A DNA stretch of 64,000 nt from Dermatophagoides farinae (lineage: Eukaryota > Arthropoda > Arachnida > Sarcoptiformes > Pyroglyphidae), in NCBI RefSeq assembly GCF_024713945.1, contig NC_134677.1, positions 928,501 through 992,500 of the forward strand. Direction: 5' to 3'. A program made the position numbers and the translations under genes. How positions within the stretch are numbered: the first letter of the stretch is position 1; each line of letters opens with the position of its first letter. The notes beneath the pieces are model-generated. The model saw only the letters and a program-made list of their open reading frames with translations. It was not told where the DNA came from and searched no databases. Below are positions 38,072-49,910 of the stretch, in pieces.

Positions 38072-41000
38072 ATCAATATGGCTGCTGCTAATAATGGCAA
38101 TATTCATTCAAATGATGATAAAATCAATGTGTTAACAACATCATCAACATCGACAACATCATCTTTATCAGAAAATTCTTTAAGAAATGCTGCTGCTGCT
38201 GTTGTAGCAGTGGCCAATAACAGTACTCATCAAAATCAACAATTGTCATATAATAATAAATTAAATAATGAAAATTCATCAATGACAACAGCCACCACTA
38301 CTAGTAGTAATAATAATAATACAAATCTTCAAAATGTATTAAAATTTCTACAAGAACATGAAGAATTGAATGCAGCAATAAATGTTGCAACAAATGGTTT
38401 AGATAATAATCATAATAATCAACAACAACAACAACAACAATTATTGAATGGTTCATTATCATCATCATCATCAACACATCATCATAATCATCGTTTATCA
38501 CCGGCTATTCCATCAAGGACTTCCACCATTAATAATCAACATCATAATTTGAGTTTATCATCACCAAATTCACGTCATCATCATTCATCTAGTCATACAC
38601 ATTCATTGTTTATGATGAATCATAATCACCATAATAATAATAATAATAATAATAACAATAAATCACCATCGTCGCTTGCATCACCAAATGGTTCATGTAA
38701 TTCAGAAAATTTTATTGATCTTACACATAGCGTATCATCATCATCATTATCATCTAAACATCATCGTAATGCATCATCATCATCATCATCATCATCATCA
38801 TTAGCGATTCGACGAAGAAATTCTGATCGTCATCATCAATTAATGATGAATGATTCTTCATTAAATCATTCAACAACAACAACAACAACAACAAATAATA
38901 ATAATCATATTCTTAATCTATCCGGTGATAGTAGCAATATAACACAACAACAACAACAATCAACAAATTTAGCAAAAGATTCATCAATAGCAATGATGAA
39001 ATTATGTAGTCCAAATCATAATAATGGTGGTGTTGGTGGTCAAACACCGCCAATATTATCATCAACATTGAAATTGTCAAATAATCATCATTCATTGATT
39101 GATGATATTGGTGGTGGTGGACATCAAACGTTGAATAACAGCAGCAGTAGTGGCAACAGCAACAACAACAAATCAAGTAGCAATAATAAAAATCATAAAA
39201 ATGATTTATCATCATCATCATCATCGACAACAACAACAACATCGACAACGACGACGGCCACGACGACCACTACCACCGGAAAAACTTCAACACCATCAAC
39301 AACGACAGCGGGAACAGGAAATAAACATGGAAAGGTTAAAAAATTATGTAATAAACATAATCATAATAACAGCAGCAATCACAATAATTATAATGGTGAT
39401 CTTTGTTTACCTGAAAATACTCGTCGTCGTATTGCTGATCGTAATAATATTGATATCTCTGAAGGTTAGTTATTCATTGTTTTTTTGGATTTAATCAAAT
39501 AAATTGATTTTTTTTTTTTGGTCACCCTGTAATAAACAAACAGAAATTTCACGTAATCGACAATTTTATCGTACAAATGAAGTACGGCCACCATTTACAT
39601 ATGCTTCATTGATTAGACAGGTATGTTTTACATATATATATATATATAGATATTGTCATTACCAATCAATCAATACACGATACAGATGCTTTTGTTTCAA
39701 TTGAAATTTTTTTCCATTCAATTTAAAGTCCAAAACAATGTGTTTGTATGTGAGTGGGTATTACAGATTTAATTTAATTGCATTTGAAATGCCATCTTTT
39801 TTCATCTAAAATTCATCTTTCATTGTGTTTCATAATGTGGCAACCAACTACCAACCAACACAACAACAGCAAAAAAAAAAATAGATTCCAGACATGAATT
39901 TTATAATTGATTCAATTCGAATTTAAAATGAAATAGAGAGAGAAAGAGAGAGAGAGTGAAAAAAAGATTTAAAAATTTCATTTATTTCAATGTTGAGAAA
40001 CATACACAGAGAGAAAGATTCTTTTTTTTTTAAAAAATTTTCTCAAAACTTTGTCATGTTTCTCACTCATTCACTTTCAATTTTCTCATTCTGTATTATA
40101 TATTTAGCTGCTATGCATCATCCATCGTTTTCTTTTTTTTTTTCTTTTTTTTTTGTTGCATGGAAATGAATTTTTTATTTTATTTTCCAATTAAATGACA
40201 TAGACACTGTGAATTGCATTTTCTAGAAATGCTATATATGTGTATATACAATAGATGATGATGATGATGATAAGTTTCTTTATTCTTTACAGAATTTATA
40301 TTTTTTTTTCTTTTTGGTTCTGATTCTGGTTCTGGTTGCCCAAAAACTTTTATTATTATTTGAGAATTTCTATCATTTTTTTTAGTTTTAGTTTTCGTTT
40401 TCATTTTCTCTCTGTGTGTGTGTGTGTGTGTCTATGTCGCATTCGATTTGAATTCATTTGATTTATTTTTTTTTCTTTCTTTTTTTTTATTCTTTCACAA
40501 TTGTGATTCTGTTGTACAAAGTGAATGAACGAATGAATTTAGGCAAAAATAAAAAGAAAAGAAACAGAAAAGTATGTGTGTGTGTGTGTGACATTACCCC
40601 CCCCAAATTTTAATATTGAATATTGAATATTCGACAACAATTATTTTCATCCGAAACTCTTTTTTTAACCATGAACAAACTTTGTTTGAATCTTTTCTCT
40701 GTCTGAATTCTGTTGATTCACACATGGAATTGAATTGAATAAAATGTTGGTGGTGGTGGTGGTGGTGGTGGGAAAAAAAACTTTTTCCCTTTCCGTTTTT
40801 TTCCATAATGAAACTTATCTCTTTCTTGTGTGTGTGTGTGTGTTAGAATTTTATAGTTTGACAATTTAACGAAGAAAATAGAAAAAAAAATCGTAGCAGC
40901 AGTAGTAGTGCTAGTAGAACAAATCAAAGGCGGAACCAAAAAAAAAAAGAAAAATTCAAATTCAAATTAATTGTCTTTGTGTGTGTGTGTGTGACCGTAA

Positions 41001-44000
41001 TGCCCATTCAGAAAAGATGATTTTTAAAAAAAAAATCCAAGTTTAGTTTGGTATTTGAAATTTTTGACAGCTTAAATTTCATTTAGGTTTGGCCATGTAT
41101 TTGTATATTTTATATTGACTAATTTTTTTTTTGAGATAAAATTGATGATGATTTTTTTTTTCGTTCCAATGGATGAAAATTGTTTGATCACATTCATTCA
41201 TTTATTGAATATATTAATTATTTTTTTCTTTTTTTGTTCATGAAAAATTTTCATTTTTTTTTTCTTGTTTCATTCAGTGTAATTAGAGCTTTTCGATAAA
41301 ACCAGTTTTGTAATCATCAATTTCAATGATGAGACAAATTATTCTGTGTGTGTGTGTGTGTGCGCGCTCGTGTATTGAGACAAGAATATTCTATGACAGT
41401 AAAAAAAAATAATAAATCCTTTTTTTTTTTTTGCTTCTTCGTTTTGTTTTGTTTTATTCATTTAGGGTTTTTTTTTTGAACAACAGATTTTTTATTATTA
41501 TTATTATTATGGGCTTTAGATATATTGTTCAGTGAACTTTACATTCATATCATTTAGAGTGGAAATAAATTTTTGATCGATTTTTTTTCAAGAAAAAAAA
41601 GGAGGAAGGATTTTTTTTTTCTGATTACATCAAAGTTGCCTTGGCATTTTAATTTCCTTTGATTTGATGATTCAGTTACAGAATATATGAATAGAGATAT
41701 TCTGTCTTTTTTTTTTGGTCGCTTGGTTGGTTACTTGTTTTTTGTTTTTTGTCATCTCCAATAGTAGTGGCGATGGTGTCAGTGTATCTTTGATCCAACG
41801 ATAAAGAAATTTAATTAATGAATGAATGAATGAATAAACCAAGCAACAACAAAGATGATTCTTGCTTGCATTCAAGCCGGAATTGTGTGTGTGTGTCTTA
41901 GGGAATGCAATGCAATGGAATGAAATGAATTTTAAAAAAAAAATCAAATCAAATCAAATGAATGAATGAATGAATGAAAGATATTAAAATATTAAAATTT
42001 CAAATTAAAAAAAAAGAAAAAAAAGTTCATCTTCAATGAACACAGAATATTCATTTCATTGTATCGTTGCAACAACAACAACAAAAAAAAATCTAAATTG
42101 TAATAAGAGATAAGCTTTGCTTTGAATTTGAATTTTTTTTTTGTTCTTTTGTGCTAATTATATATTTGAGATTCTGTAGTTATGTAGATTTATCTCTACT
42201 CATTTTTTGTTCATTTTCTTTTGTTTTTTCTGGTTTGGCGCCGACGAAAAAAAAAATTCAGTTTCAAAGATAAGACATAATATAATGGACAACAGAATTT
42301 CTTTTCTTTTCTTGTTACCGGATTAGACTGTAATAATGATTTTTTTTTTGTTCGCTAACGTATCCGGATATATGTGTTGTGTGTGTGTGTAATATCCGAT
42401 AGATAATGATGATGACCATAACGATAACAAGTTGAAACAAAAAAAAAACAAAAGCTTTTCATTTTTACAGAGAATCGATAAACATTGTGTCTGTGTGTAT
42501 GCGTGTGTTTCATCTATTATTAATTAGTACGTTATATATGGACGGATTGTGTCATTTTGTTGTTGTCATTATAATAAATTTTAATTAAAAGAAAAAAAAT
42601 TGTGAAGGCAATGTAAATCATTTTGTTGCAGAGCAAAAAAGAGCGAAGAAGAGTGAAAAAACATTGAAACAAAAAAAAAATGAAAAAAAATGAAAGGGAG
42701 TGAGTGAGTGAGTAAAAAAAACTTACGACAATTTAATCTTGACAAAGCTAAATTAAAGTTTCAAAATGGTGATAGTATCGATTGTGTGTGTGTGTGTGTG
42801 TGTTTGTGACAAAATCGATAGTATCGATTTTTTTATACAATTTTTCTTAAAAACTAACTAAAAAAGAAAAAAATTCTCTCTCTCATTTAACGATCAAAAT
42901 AGGCCATACATGAATCACCGGATAAACAGCTTACATTGAATGAAATATACAATTGGTTCCAGGATACATTTGTCTATTTTCGTCGTAATGCAGCCACGTG
43001 GAAGGTTTGTGTTTTGTATTTTGTTTTTGTCGATAATTGATTATCATCATCAATATATAATTGAAATCGATATTTCATTCCATTCCATATTATAGAATGC
43101 CGTCCGTCATAATCTAAGTCTACATAAATGTTTTATGCGTGTTGAAAATGTTAAAGGTGCCGTTTGGACTGTAGATGAATTAGAATTCTATAAACGACGG
43201 CCACCTAAATCGGAAAAAGGATCTGGGTATGTATTCAGTTGATTTAATCAATCAATCAATCAACCAATCCTTATTATTATTATAAGAAGTGATGAAGAAT
43301 TCAATACATTATGGGCAAATGGTCAATCTGATCTAATCAATCATCGAACATCATCATCATCATTGACCACAGCGATTAAAAAACCAGGTGCACGTGGTCG
43401 TCCAAAACGTACAACACCAACATCGCTATCATCATCATCATCATCCGCAGCAGCAACAGCAGCAGCGACAAAAACATTGACCAAAATTGATGGTGGAAAG
43501 TGAGTGGAAATTTTTATTTTTTCTTTGTTACAAATTTCTCTCATTTTTTTTTCTTTCTTATCGATGATGATGAAAATAAAAATCGATTATCACAATTATG
43601 AGTGAGTGGTCATTTTTTTCTGTTTTCGCCAAATTGGAAATTATTTAATGTTCAACATAGGAATTAGTTGAAATTGTTTTATGATTTTTGTAAAAACAAA
43701 AAAAAATTTCTCGTTGTTTTTTTTGTATTCTGCTCTAAATTGCTTTTTTGATGGTTAGTGAGAGAAAAAAAAAATTTCAGATTTCAATTCAATCCAATTT
43801 TATTTGATTTGAAAAAAAAATTCTGGTCCCATACCGATAATGATGATGATGATGATGATGATTGTCATTGCTTTACGATTACACACACGTTTAATGGCGT
43901 TTTGTCATTTAATGTGAAATTTTCAATCATTGAAAATTGGCCATTTAGCCATATCGATATAGAGAAGAATTTTTTCATTTTATTTATTCCCATTACATTA

Positions 44001-46807
44001 TCATAATCTTGATTTTGTTTTTTTTTTCTTCTTTTTCTTCTTCTTGTTTTTCATTTGATATTTTTTTGTTGTTGTTGTTTGGTGATTCTGGATACATATT
44101 ACACCCACCAAACACACATTATGCTGCTGCTGCTGCTGTTGAAAATGATTCTGATTTTATTTTTTTTCTTTTTTTTCAAATTCTGGAACTGCCCATTTGG
44201 CGTCAACCATTTTTTTGGTTGGTTGTCTGGTTTTGGCTGGCTGGTTGTTTTAGTTGATTTAGGTCTTATGTTTGTGTATATGTTTTTTTTTTTGTTTTGG
44301 CATGTTTGTTCCCTTTCTTTTTTTTTTTTTTTTTGATGTGAATTCATATTGAATAACGACAACAGCGACGACGCCCTCGACTTCTATATGTTGGTGTGGT
44401 CCTTGTTTGTTTGTTGTTTTTATTCATATTTTTCTTTCGCCCATTTTACAGAAAAAAAATGATGATGATGATGACGATGAAAGAGTAGCTAATGCATCGA
44501 ATCGATTCTTGTTGTTGTTGTTGTTGTTTTCTATTTTATTTATTTATATTTCCATTTTAGTTAAGGGCATCCCATTTTTTTCCGGTTCCTTGTTTTTGGG
44601 CCACACACACACACACACCAATAATATTCAAGTATAAGGTGCATTGTATATGTTTGTTTTTGTGCGCATTCCAGAAGAAAAAAAAATGATGCTTATGATC
44701 TCATATATAAACAAGAGACAAATCAAAGTCACAAATACTACGCATGGATCATCATAGTCATAATTTCATTCATGTTTGGCCCAAACGTTGAAAGTGGATG
44801 GATGTTATATTTTTTTTTTGTTTGGTTATTTTTTCCCTTATTATTTATTGATCAGCACAGCATCAACGAGAGCAGCACATCGATAGTTGGATGTTGTTGT
44901 TTGTTCTGGGACCTTGCTAGTTTTTTTTCTCATTTTTACTCTCGGGTCCTTTCTATATAGTTTTTTTTTGGCGATCATCATCACTAGAGTATATATGCAA
45001 TATGTTTCTCTCTCAGTGTGTGTATGTTTGTTGGCTGATTTTTTTTATGAATTTTTATGTTTTTCCTGTAATACGATTGGATATCCGACCAATATGTTGG
45101 GATGTACCCAAACGGTTGTTGGTAACAATGATGATGATGATAAAATAACAACAACAACAACAACAACAACAACGACGACGACGACAACAACAAAAAACGA
45201 AAATAACATTAGAAAATGATAGTACATCTGGCCTATCGTTTTTAAATTCGTGATACGAAAGATGAATATATATATATTTCCATTTTCGATTCATTCATTA
45301 GAAGGCGCCAACGCAATTGAACAAAAAAAGTGGTTAGAATTGAGTATGTCACTAAATAAATGAATAAAGAATTTAGAATATCGTAGCGACAACAAGAATG
45401 TTGAATTGAATAGAATATTCTTCACATTGATAATTCTGTTGTTTTATTAATGATTGAAAGAAAAAAAATAATTAAAATGAAATCGAGAGAGAGAGAAAGA
45501 TAGAGATAGTCGAAAAAAAAACCATATCAAATTCAATTCATCTTTTTTTTTGCTGTAATGTCAAGAATTGATGAATTGAAAAGAAATGGAATGAAGTGAA
45601 ATGAAATGAAATGAAAAGAAAAGAAATCTTTTGTTTTGTATATGAAGATTCTGTTATTCTTGCCACGATGATCAAGATGATGGTTCTCGATGGCGAATGG
45701 CAAAAAAAAAAAAGTTTTCCTGTTTTGTTGTTTTCATCATCATCAAAACAATGATGATGGAACCAACGAAAAAAAAAATGAAATGAAATGGGAAGAAAAT
45801 TTTTTCCATCTTCATATCATTAATATTTTAAATGTCAAATAGAATTCAAATGATTGAAAGATTTTGTTTCTCTTATTCTTTATTTTTTTTTTGTTTTGTT
45901 TTGTTTCTACTTTTTTTACATCTTTTTTTTTTGATTAGCTTCGAGCAAAATAAATCTGCATTTATTATGCAATCTGTCCATTTACAACATTTTCTTTTTT
46001 TTTCCTTTGCATAACAAACATTCTTGTTTTCAGAATCAGAAAAAGAATTTTTTTTTCAAATTCATTATTTTTTTTCTGATCAAACACACAAACACACTCG
46101 AAAAAAATTTTCCATTATTTTTTTCAAGTTTTTTTTACCCTTCACAACCCTTTTTCTTTGTGTGTGTGTGTGCTGGTATGTTTGATTAACCAAAAAAAAA
46201 TAAGAAAAATAAGAAGAAAAATATTGATGAATATGAAAAGTAAAGTACGTATTCTATTTGCATTCATTCATTCATTCATTCATTTTTTTTGGTCTCGTTT
46301 TGGTTTCGATTTCGGTTTGGTTCTATCCATCCCAATGTATTGCACACGAACACACACACACAAAACATGCATGTATGATTTGTGTGTGTGTGTGTTTGAA
46401 TCTAATCTATTATTTTATTTTTGGATCGAAAAAATTTTTTTTCTTTTTTTCTTGGTTTTGTACACACACACACATCGTTTTGTTGTGTGTGTGTGTATTT
46501 GTTCCATATGGCGCCCAGAAAAAAAATGAAAAAAACCTACGACCAGAATATAATTTATTATTAAGTATAATAATAATAATAAAGTAAATAATGGGAAACA
46601 AAAAAAAATGCCAATTTCAAATTCCAATTTTGAAATTTCTTTTCACTTTCACTGATTCCATCGATTGATTATGAGAGGGAAATGGGGGTGCGGAATCTTT
46701 CCATTTTATTTCATATATTCTCTCTTGGTTTAACCAGAATTTTTTTCCTGAATTTCAATTCAATCTTTTCCATTATTATTTGGTTTGTGTGTGTGTGATT
46801 GATCACT

Positions 46808-46843
<36 letters not shown>

Positions 46844-49800
46844 AAAAAACACAAGTTTGCGATTTTCTCAATAATAATCATCATGGTAGTCATTTGAATC
46901 AATATTAATTATGATTACCTAATATCTGGTGGTTTTTTTTGGCCATGGTGTGTGTTGTGGTTGATTAGTTCACATAAGACCAAACCCTTATTCTTTTTTT
47001 TTGCCTTGTTCCATGATAATGATGATGATGATTATGGAACACGCCATTTTTTTTGTTTTAGATGAGAAAAAAACTTTTTTTTTTTTGTTCCATATTCCAA
47101 AATTCGATGCTTGTATATAATTAATTATGATTAGTGAATAATACGATTTTGTTGTTGTTGTTGTTGTTGTCGTTGCTCGTTTTACATATTTAGTAGTATT
47201 AATACACACACATTATCCATTGTCATTTGTCGAACACTCACATATTTGTATAACATCAAAATAAAACAGAATATTCTGTTCAATCCGGAATTTTTTGTTT
47301 CTCTCATCTAGGGTATTTAACTTATTTTTTAGTTCTAATTTCTAATGAAAAAAAAAACTGAAAAGATTTATTTGCTCATTCTTATCCCCAGTCTTTAGTA
47401 GTCATAATCATCATCATCATCATCATTGGTGGTGGCCATATTCATTTTGTTTGACAACAACGATTGCCAATCACAAGAAAAAACACATATACATACCATT
47501 TATTTCACATCTGGTTGGCGGTGGTGGTGGTGGTGGTGTTGGTGTACCCAAGAAAAGATTTTTTTTCCACTGAAATCATAATTGGAATTTCACTTTCCAA
47601 ATTTCTTTTCTTTCTCTCTCTCTTTTTGCTTGTCAATTATTTTGTTATTATCCCGAAATGTGTGTATTCTTGCTGAATCTGTCAATTTTTTGACTTAATA
47701 ATTTCAAATCCATACATTTTTTTTTGGTCTTTTTCAAGAATTTCTTACATTAAATATTCTGATGATTATTATTTTCCAAAAAAAAAAAAAAAAAATGATG
47801 AAAAATTTTTTTTATTCTTTCCATTCTGGAAACAATGTTATTTGCAGAATTTTTCTCTTTCCATCCATTTTTCTCATTATAAACACAGTTGTAATCATAA
47901 ACTGGAAACAAATGCTCGTTTTCTCGGTTTCTTTTTTTTCTTTCTTCTGATCCATTTGGACCGAAATTGTCCCGAAAAAAATAACTCTAGTACAAAAAAA
48001 CTTCTTCACAATGACAGAAAAAAAAAATATTTTTAGCTGCCAATAATTACGATGATGATGATGATGATCATTAGTATTCATTAGTATTTGGTTTATCTGC
48101 TGATACAATGCTGTGTATGTGTGTGTGTGTGTTTTTTTTGTTGTTGTTGATGATGATTAGTGATGTTTTTTTTCTCTCATTCTGTGTGGGTGTGTGTGTG
48201 TGTTTGTGTTGCCCATCATTATTCATTAGTTTTTCTTATTAATTTTTTTTTCATTTTTTTTTTTGTAGAAATTTAATATCCGATTCGGTTTTGAATCAAC
48301 ATCATCATCATCATCATCATCATCATTCACATTCCGCATCATTTCCATTTGGTAATGGAAACATTTTACAATCATCAACGACATCATCAACATCATCATC
48401 ATCGGCTGCAATTGCTGGTGCAATGAATTCATTATCATCATCAACTAATAATTCAATGATGCCAAATATTAATAATTTAACTGGTTCATTATTAAAAACT
48501 GGCTCAATATCATCACCAGTAGCTGCAGCAGCAGCAGCAGCAGCAACAACAGCATCATCTTCATCATATCATGATCCAGTTGCTGCATCAGCTTTAAATG
48601 CATCACTTCAGGTGATAAATATTGTCATATTTACATAAATTTTAATGTTTTGTTATTTTTTTTTCTCATTCCAGGCATTAACCGAATCAGGTTTATCACC
48701 ATTTTTAGCAAATTTTCCATTTCCATCAACATTAGATCTCATTGGTTCTACTGCAGCAGCAGCCGCAGCAGCAGCAGCAGCTTTACATTTAAATGATTCA
48801 CAGCCAACAAATTCCAATAACAATTGTGGTTCATTATCATCATCATCATCAACAACAACAGCAACAGCAACAACCACACATCAAGCATCAATATCGAATG
48901 GAATTATATCGTCTTTCAATAGTCATGGTGATAGCGGTCAACATTCACCAAATTCATCCATAAATGCTATAAACAATCGTACAACACCACCAACAACAAC
49001 AACAACAACTGCTCAATTGTCTATGAATCATGTAAATCAGGAAAAACAACGTCAACGTCGTCGTAAATCAAATCGGCCATCATTATCATTATCATCGCAT
49101 GAAGCATCATTCTCGGATCTAGATGATGATGATGATGATGATATTGATGATAATTTTATTGGACATGATAATGATTTAGTTCAATATCATCATAATTATA
49201 ATGATGATAATAATGATGCTGATGATGATCTTGATGATATTGATGATGAACTTGATGATGATGATGATGATGATGATCTTTCATTTCGTAATCATCGAAA
49301 ATTAAAACGTCCAAAATTATTTGCTAGTGATGATGGATTCGATATGAATTATGTTGATTTTGATGCAGATGATGATGTGGATGATATTGCAGATGATGTT
49401 GAACATATCAAACGTTTAGATGGTGACCACCACATGGATGATGATAAATTGATTAAATCAATTGAACAATATGGTGATACCAATTTGGTACATGATCTAT
49501 CCGTTTCGAAATCATCATCATCATCATCCAGATCCTTGGATAACCTAAAAGATGATGAACCATCATCGACAACAATTTCGAATCAAGATGATCAACAACC
49601 AAAGAATAATAATGATGATGATGATGATAAAGTAGACGATAATGATACTTCAAAACGAGAAGCTATATCATCGATCCAATCACCGGCCACTACCGATAAT
49701 CATACAAAAAATGATATGAAAATGGAAATTGAATCTGAATCATTAGCACAAAAACAAATTGAATCCGATACATTGTGTGAAAATCAAACAAAATTATTAT

Positions 49801-49910
49801 CACCAATCAGTGAAACAAATGAACAATTGGATTTTGATGCTGAAAATACCGAAGAATCTGATATTAGTAATGGTGGCGATGATGATGATGACGATGATGA
49901 TCAAGAATAA
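36457..49910 (+). CDS. FoxP: Forkhead box P transcription factor, eight coding exons
   Basis: Nuclear forkhead regulator. FoxP proteins dimerise through a leucine zipper and bind DNA through the forkhead; in animals they act in neural development and motor learning. Exons: 36457-36796, 36874-39464, 39544-39620, 42903-43004, 43096-43226, 43287-43499, 48269-48611, 48675-49910. All junctions are GT-AG and phase-compatible. Domains: Gln-rich N-terminus (1-110); FoxP zinc finger CKWPGC...H...H (about 384-407); leucine zipper VVQQLESQL...[10 protein letters not shown] (about 420-445); forkhead [12 protein letters not shown] to [12 protein letters not shown] (about 990-1076); conserved post-forkhead [14 protein letters not shown]; acidic Asp-rich tail. 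Length of about 1,680 residues against 500-750 in fly and human is due to homopolymer runs. One frame change is needed in exon 2 near 38042-38071. The start follows an in-frame stop at 36415. Confidence 0.93.
36874..39464 (+). CDS. FoxP: FoxP exon 2 (zinc finger and leucine zipper; frame break)
   Basis: Begins after TTTTTTTCATAG and completes the split codon to give [18 protein letters not shown]. It contains the C-x4-C-x12-H-x4-H finger (37683-37754) and the zipper (about 37795-37870). It is then dominated by Ala, Gln, Ser, Thr, Asn and His runs. Up to about 38135 the open frame is one phase, and from about 38039 to 39464 another; the two overlap across a (GAT)10 tract at 38042-38071. A two-base change, or removal of 38035-38171 as an intron, joins them. 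It ends ...NNIDISEG at a GTTAGT donor in phase 1. Confidence 0.85.
38042..38071 (+). repeat. (GAT)10 tract at the FoxP frame break
   Basis: Ten GAT triplets encode Met in the upstream frame and Asp in the downstream frame. Poly-Asp is usual in this protein and poly-Met is not, so the tract, or the bases just before it, is the likely place of a two-base insertion or one-base loss. Confidence 0.8.
39544..39620 (+). CDS. FoxP: FoxP exon 3 (forkhead start)
   Basis: Encodes [18 protein letters not shown] then TYASLIRQ, matching the FoxP segment that opens the forkhead. It enters in phase 1 and leaves in phase 0 at a GTATGT donor. The acceptor is ACAAACAG. Confidence 0.93.
39621..42902 (+). other. 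FoxP: FoxP intron 3 (about 3.3 kb)
   Basis: Repeat-rich intron within the forkhead-coding region. It contains TG arrays (40415-40431, 40575-40590, 40828-40842, 41346-41362, 42784-42802), a TGG array (40745-40771), a GGCGCC site (42237-42242) and GA-rich stretches. No additional exon is visible. Confidence 0.8.
42903..43004 (+). CDS. FoxP: FoxP exon 4 (forkhead core)
   Basis: Exactly 34 codons, phase 0 to phase 0: [19 protein letters not shown] then [15 protein letters not shown]. This is helix 1 to helix 2 and the turn of the FoxP-type forkhead. The acceptor is AAAATAG and the donor GTTTGT. Confidence 0.95.
43096..43226 (+). CDS. FoxP: FoxP exon 5 (recognition helix and wing)
   Basis: Encodes [20 protein letters not shown] then [34 protein letters not shown] is the recognition helix and is unchanged from the vertebrate FoxP consensus as I know it. 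The exon ends in phase 2 at a GTATGT donor. Confidence 0.95.
43287..43499 (+). CDS. FoxP: FoxP exon 6 (post-forkhead linker)
   Basis: Encodes [19 protein letters not shown] followed by a Lys/Arg-containing stretch ([12 protein letters not shown]) and Ser/Ala runs. GRPKR looks like an AT-hook core. The acceptor is a tandem AAGAAG, so the exon may start at 43287 or 43290 with one residue difference. The donor is GTGAGT at 43500, phase 2. Confidence 0.82.
43500..48268 (+). other. FoxP: FoxP intron 6 (about 4.8 kb)
   Basis: Large repeat-rich intron with no further exon recognised. It holds a GAT array (43839-43862), CAA arrays (45149-45190), a GA array (46808-46841), CA/TG arrays, and GGCGCC sites at 45304-45309 and 46510-46515. 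Short open frames inside are repeat translations. Confidence 0.75.
48269..48611 (+). CDS. FoxP: FoxP exon 7
   Basis: Starts after TTTTTTGTAG and gives [10 protein letters not shown], a nine-His run, Ser-rich segments, a poly-Ala run and ...[20 protein letters not shown] continues into the next exon as ALTESGL, matching the conserved motif C-terminal to the vertebrate FoxP forkhead. It enters in phase 2 and leaves in phase 0. Confidence 0.85.
48675..49910 (+). CDS. FoxP: FoxP exon 8 (acidic C-terminus)
   Basis: Opens [19 protein letters not shown], then poly-Ala, Ser/Thr runs and a basic patch ([15 protein letters not shown]). A long region follows that is very rich in Asp (about 49120-49420), with more Asp and Glu to the end ...DDDDQE and a TAA at 49908-49910. 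Vertebrate FoxP proteins also end in an acidic stretch, but this one is far longer. The acceptor is TCATTCCAG. Confidence 0.88.
   Translation, partial: ALTESGLSPFLANFPFPSTLDLIGSTAAAAAAAAAALHLNDSQPTNSNNNCGSLSSSSSTTTATATTTHQASISNGIISSFNSHGDSGQHSPNSSINAINNRTTPPTTTTTTAQLSMNHVNQEKQRQRRRKSNRPSLSLSSHEASFSDLDDDDDDDIDDNFIGHDNDLVQYHHNYNDDNNDADDDLDDIDDELDDDDDDDDLSFRNHRKLKRPKLFASDDGFDMNYVDFDADDDVDDIADDVEHIKRLDGDHHMDDDKLIKSIEQYGDTNLVHDLSVSKSSSSSSRSLDNLKDDEPSSTTISNQDDQQPKNNNDDDDDKVDDNDTSKREAISSIQSPATTDNHTKNDMKMEIESESLAQKQIESDTLCENQTKLLSPISETNEQLDFDAENTEESDISNGGDDDDDDDDQE

Noticed and set aside
36500-39500. Minus-strand and alternative-frame ORFs opposite FoxP exons
   Set aside because: They are shadows of FoxP runs (poly-V, L, D, M) with no recognisable motif.
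46158-46587. Open frames across 46158-46587 in FoxP intron 6
   Set aside because: Composed of HTHT and CVCV dipeptides from CA/TG arrays plus poly-F; no splice-compatible conserved segment.
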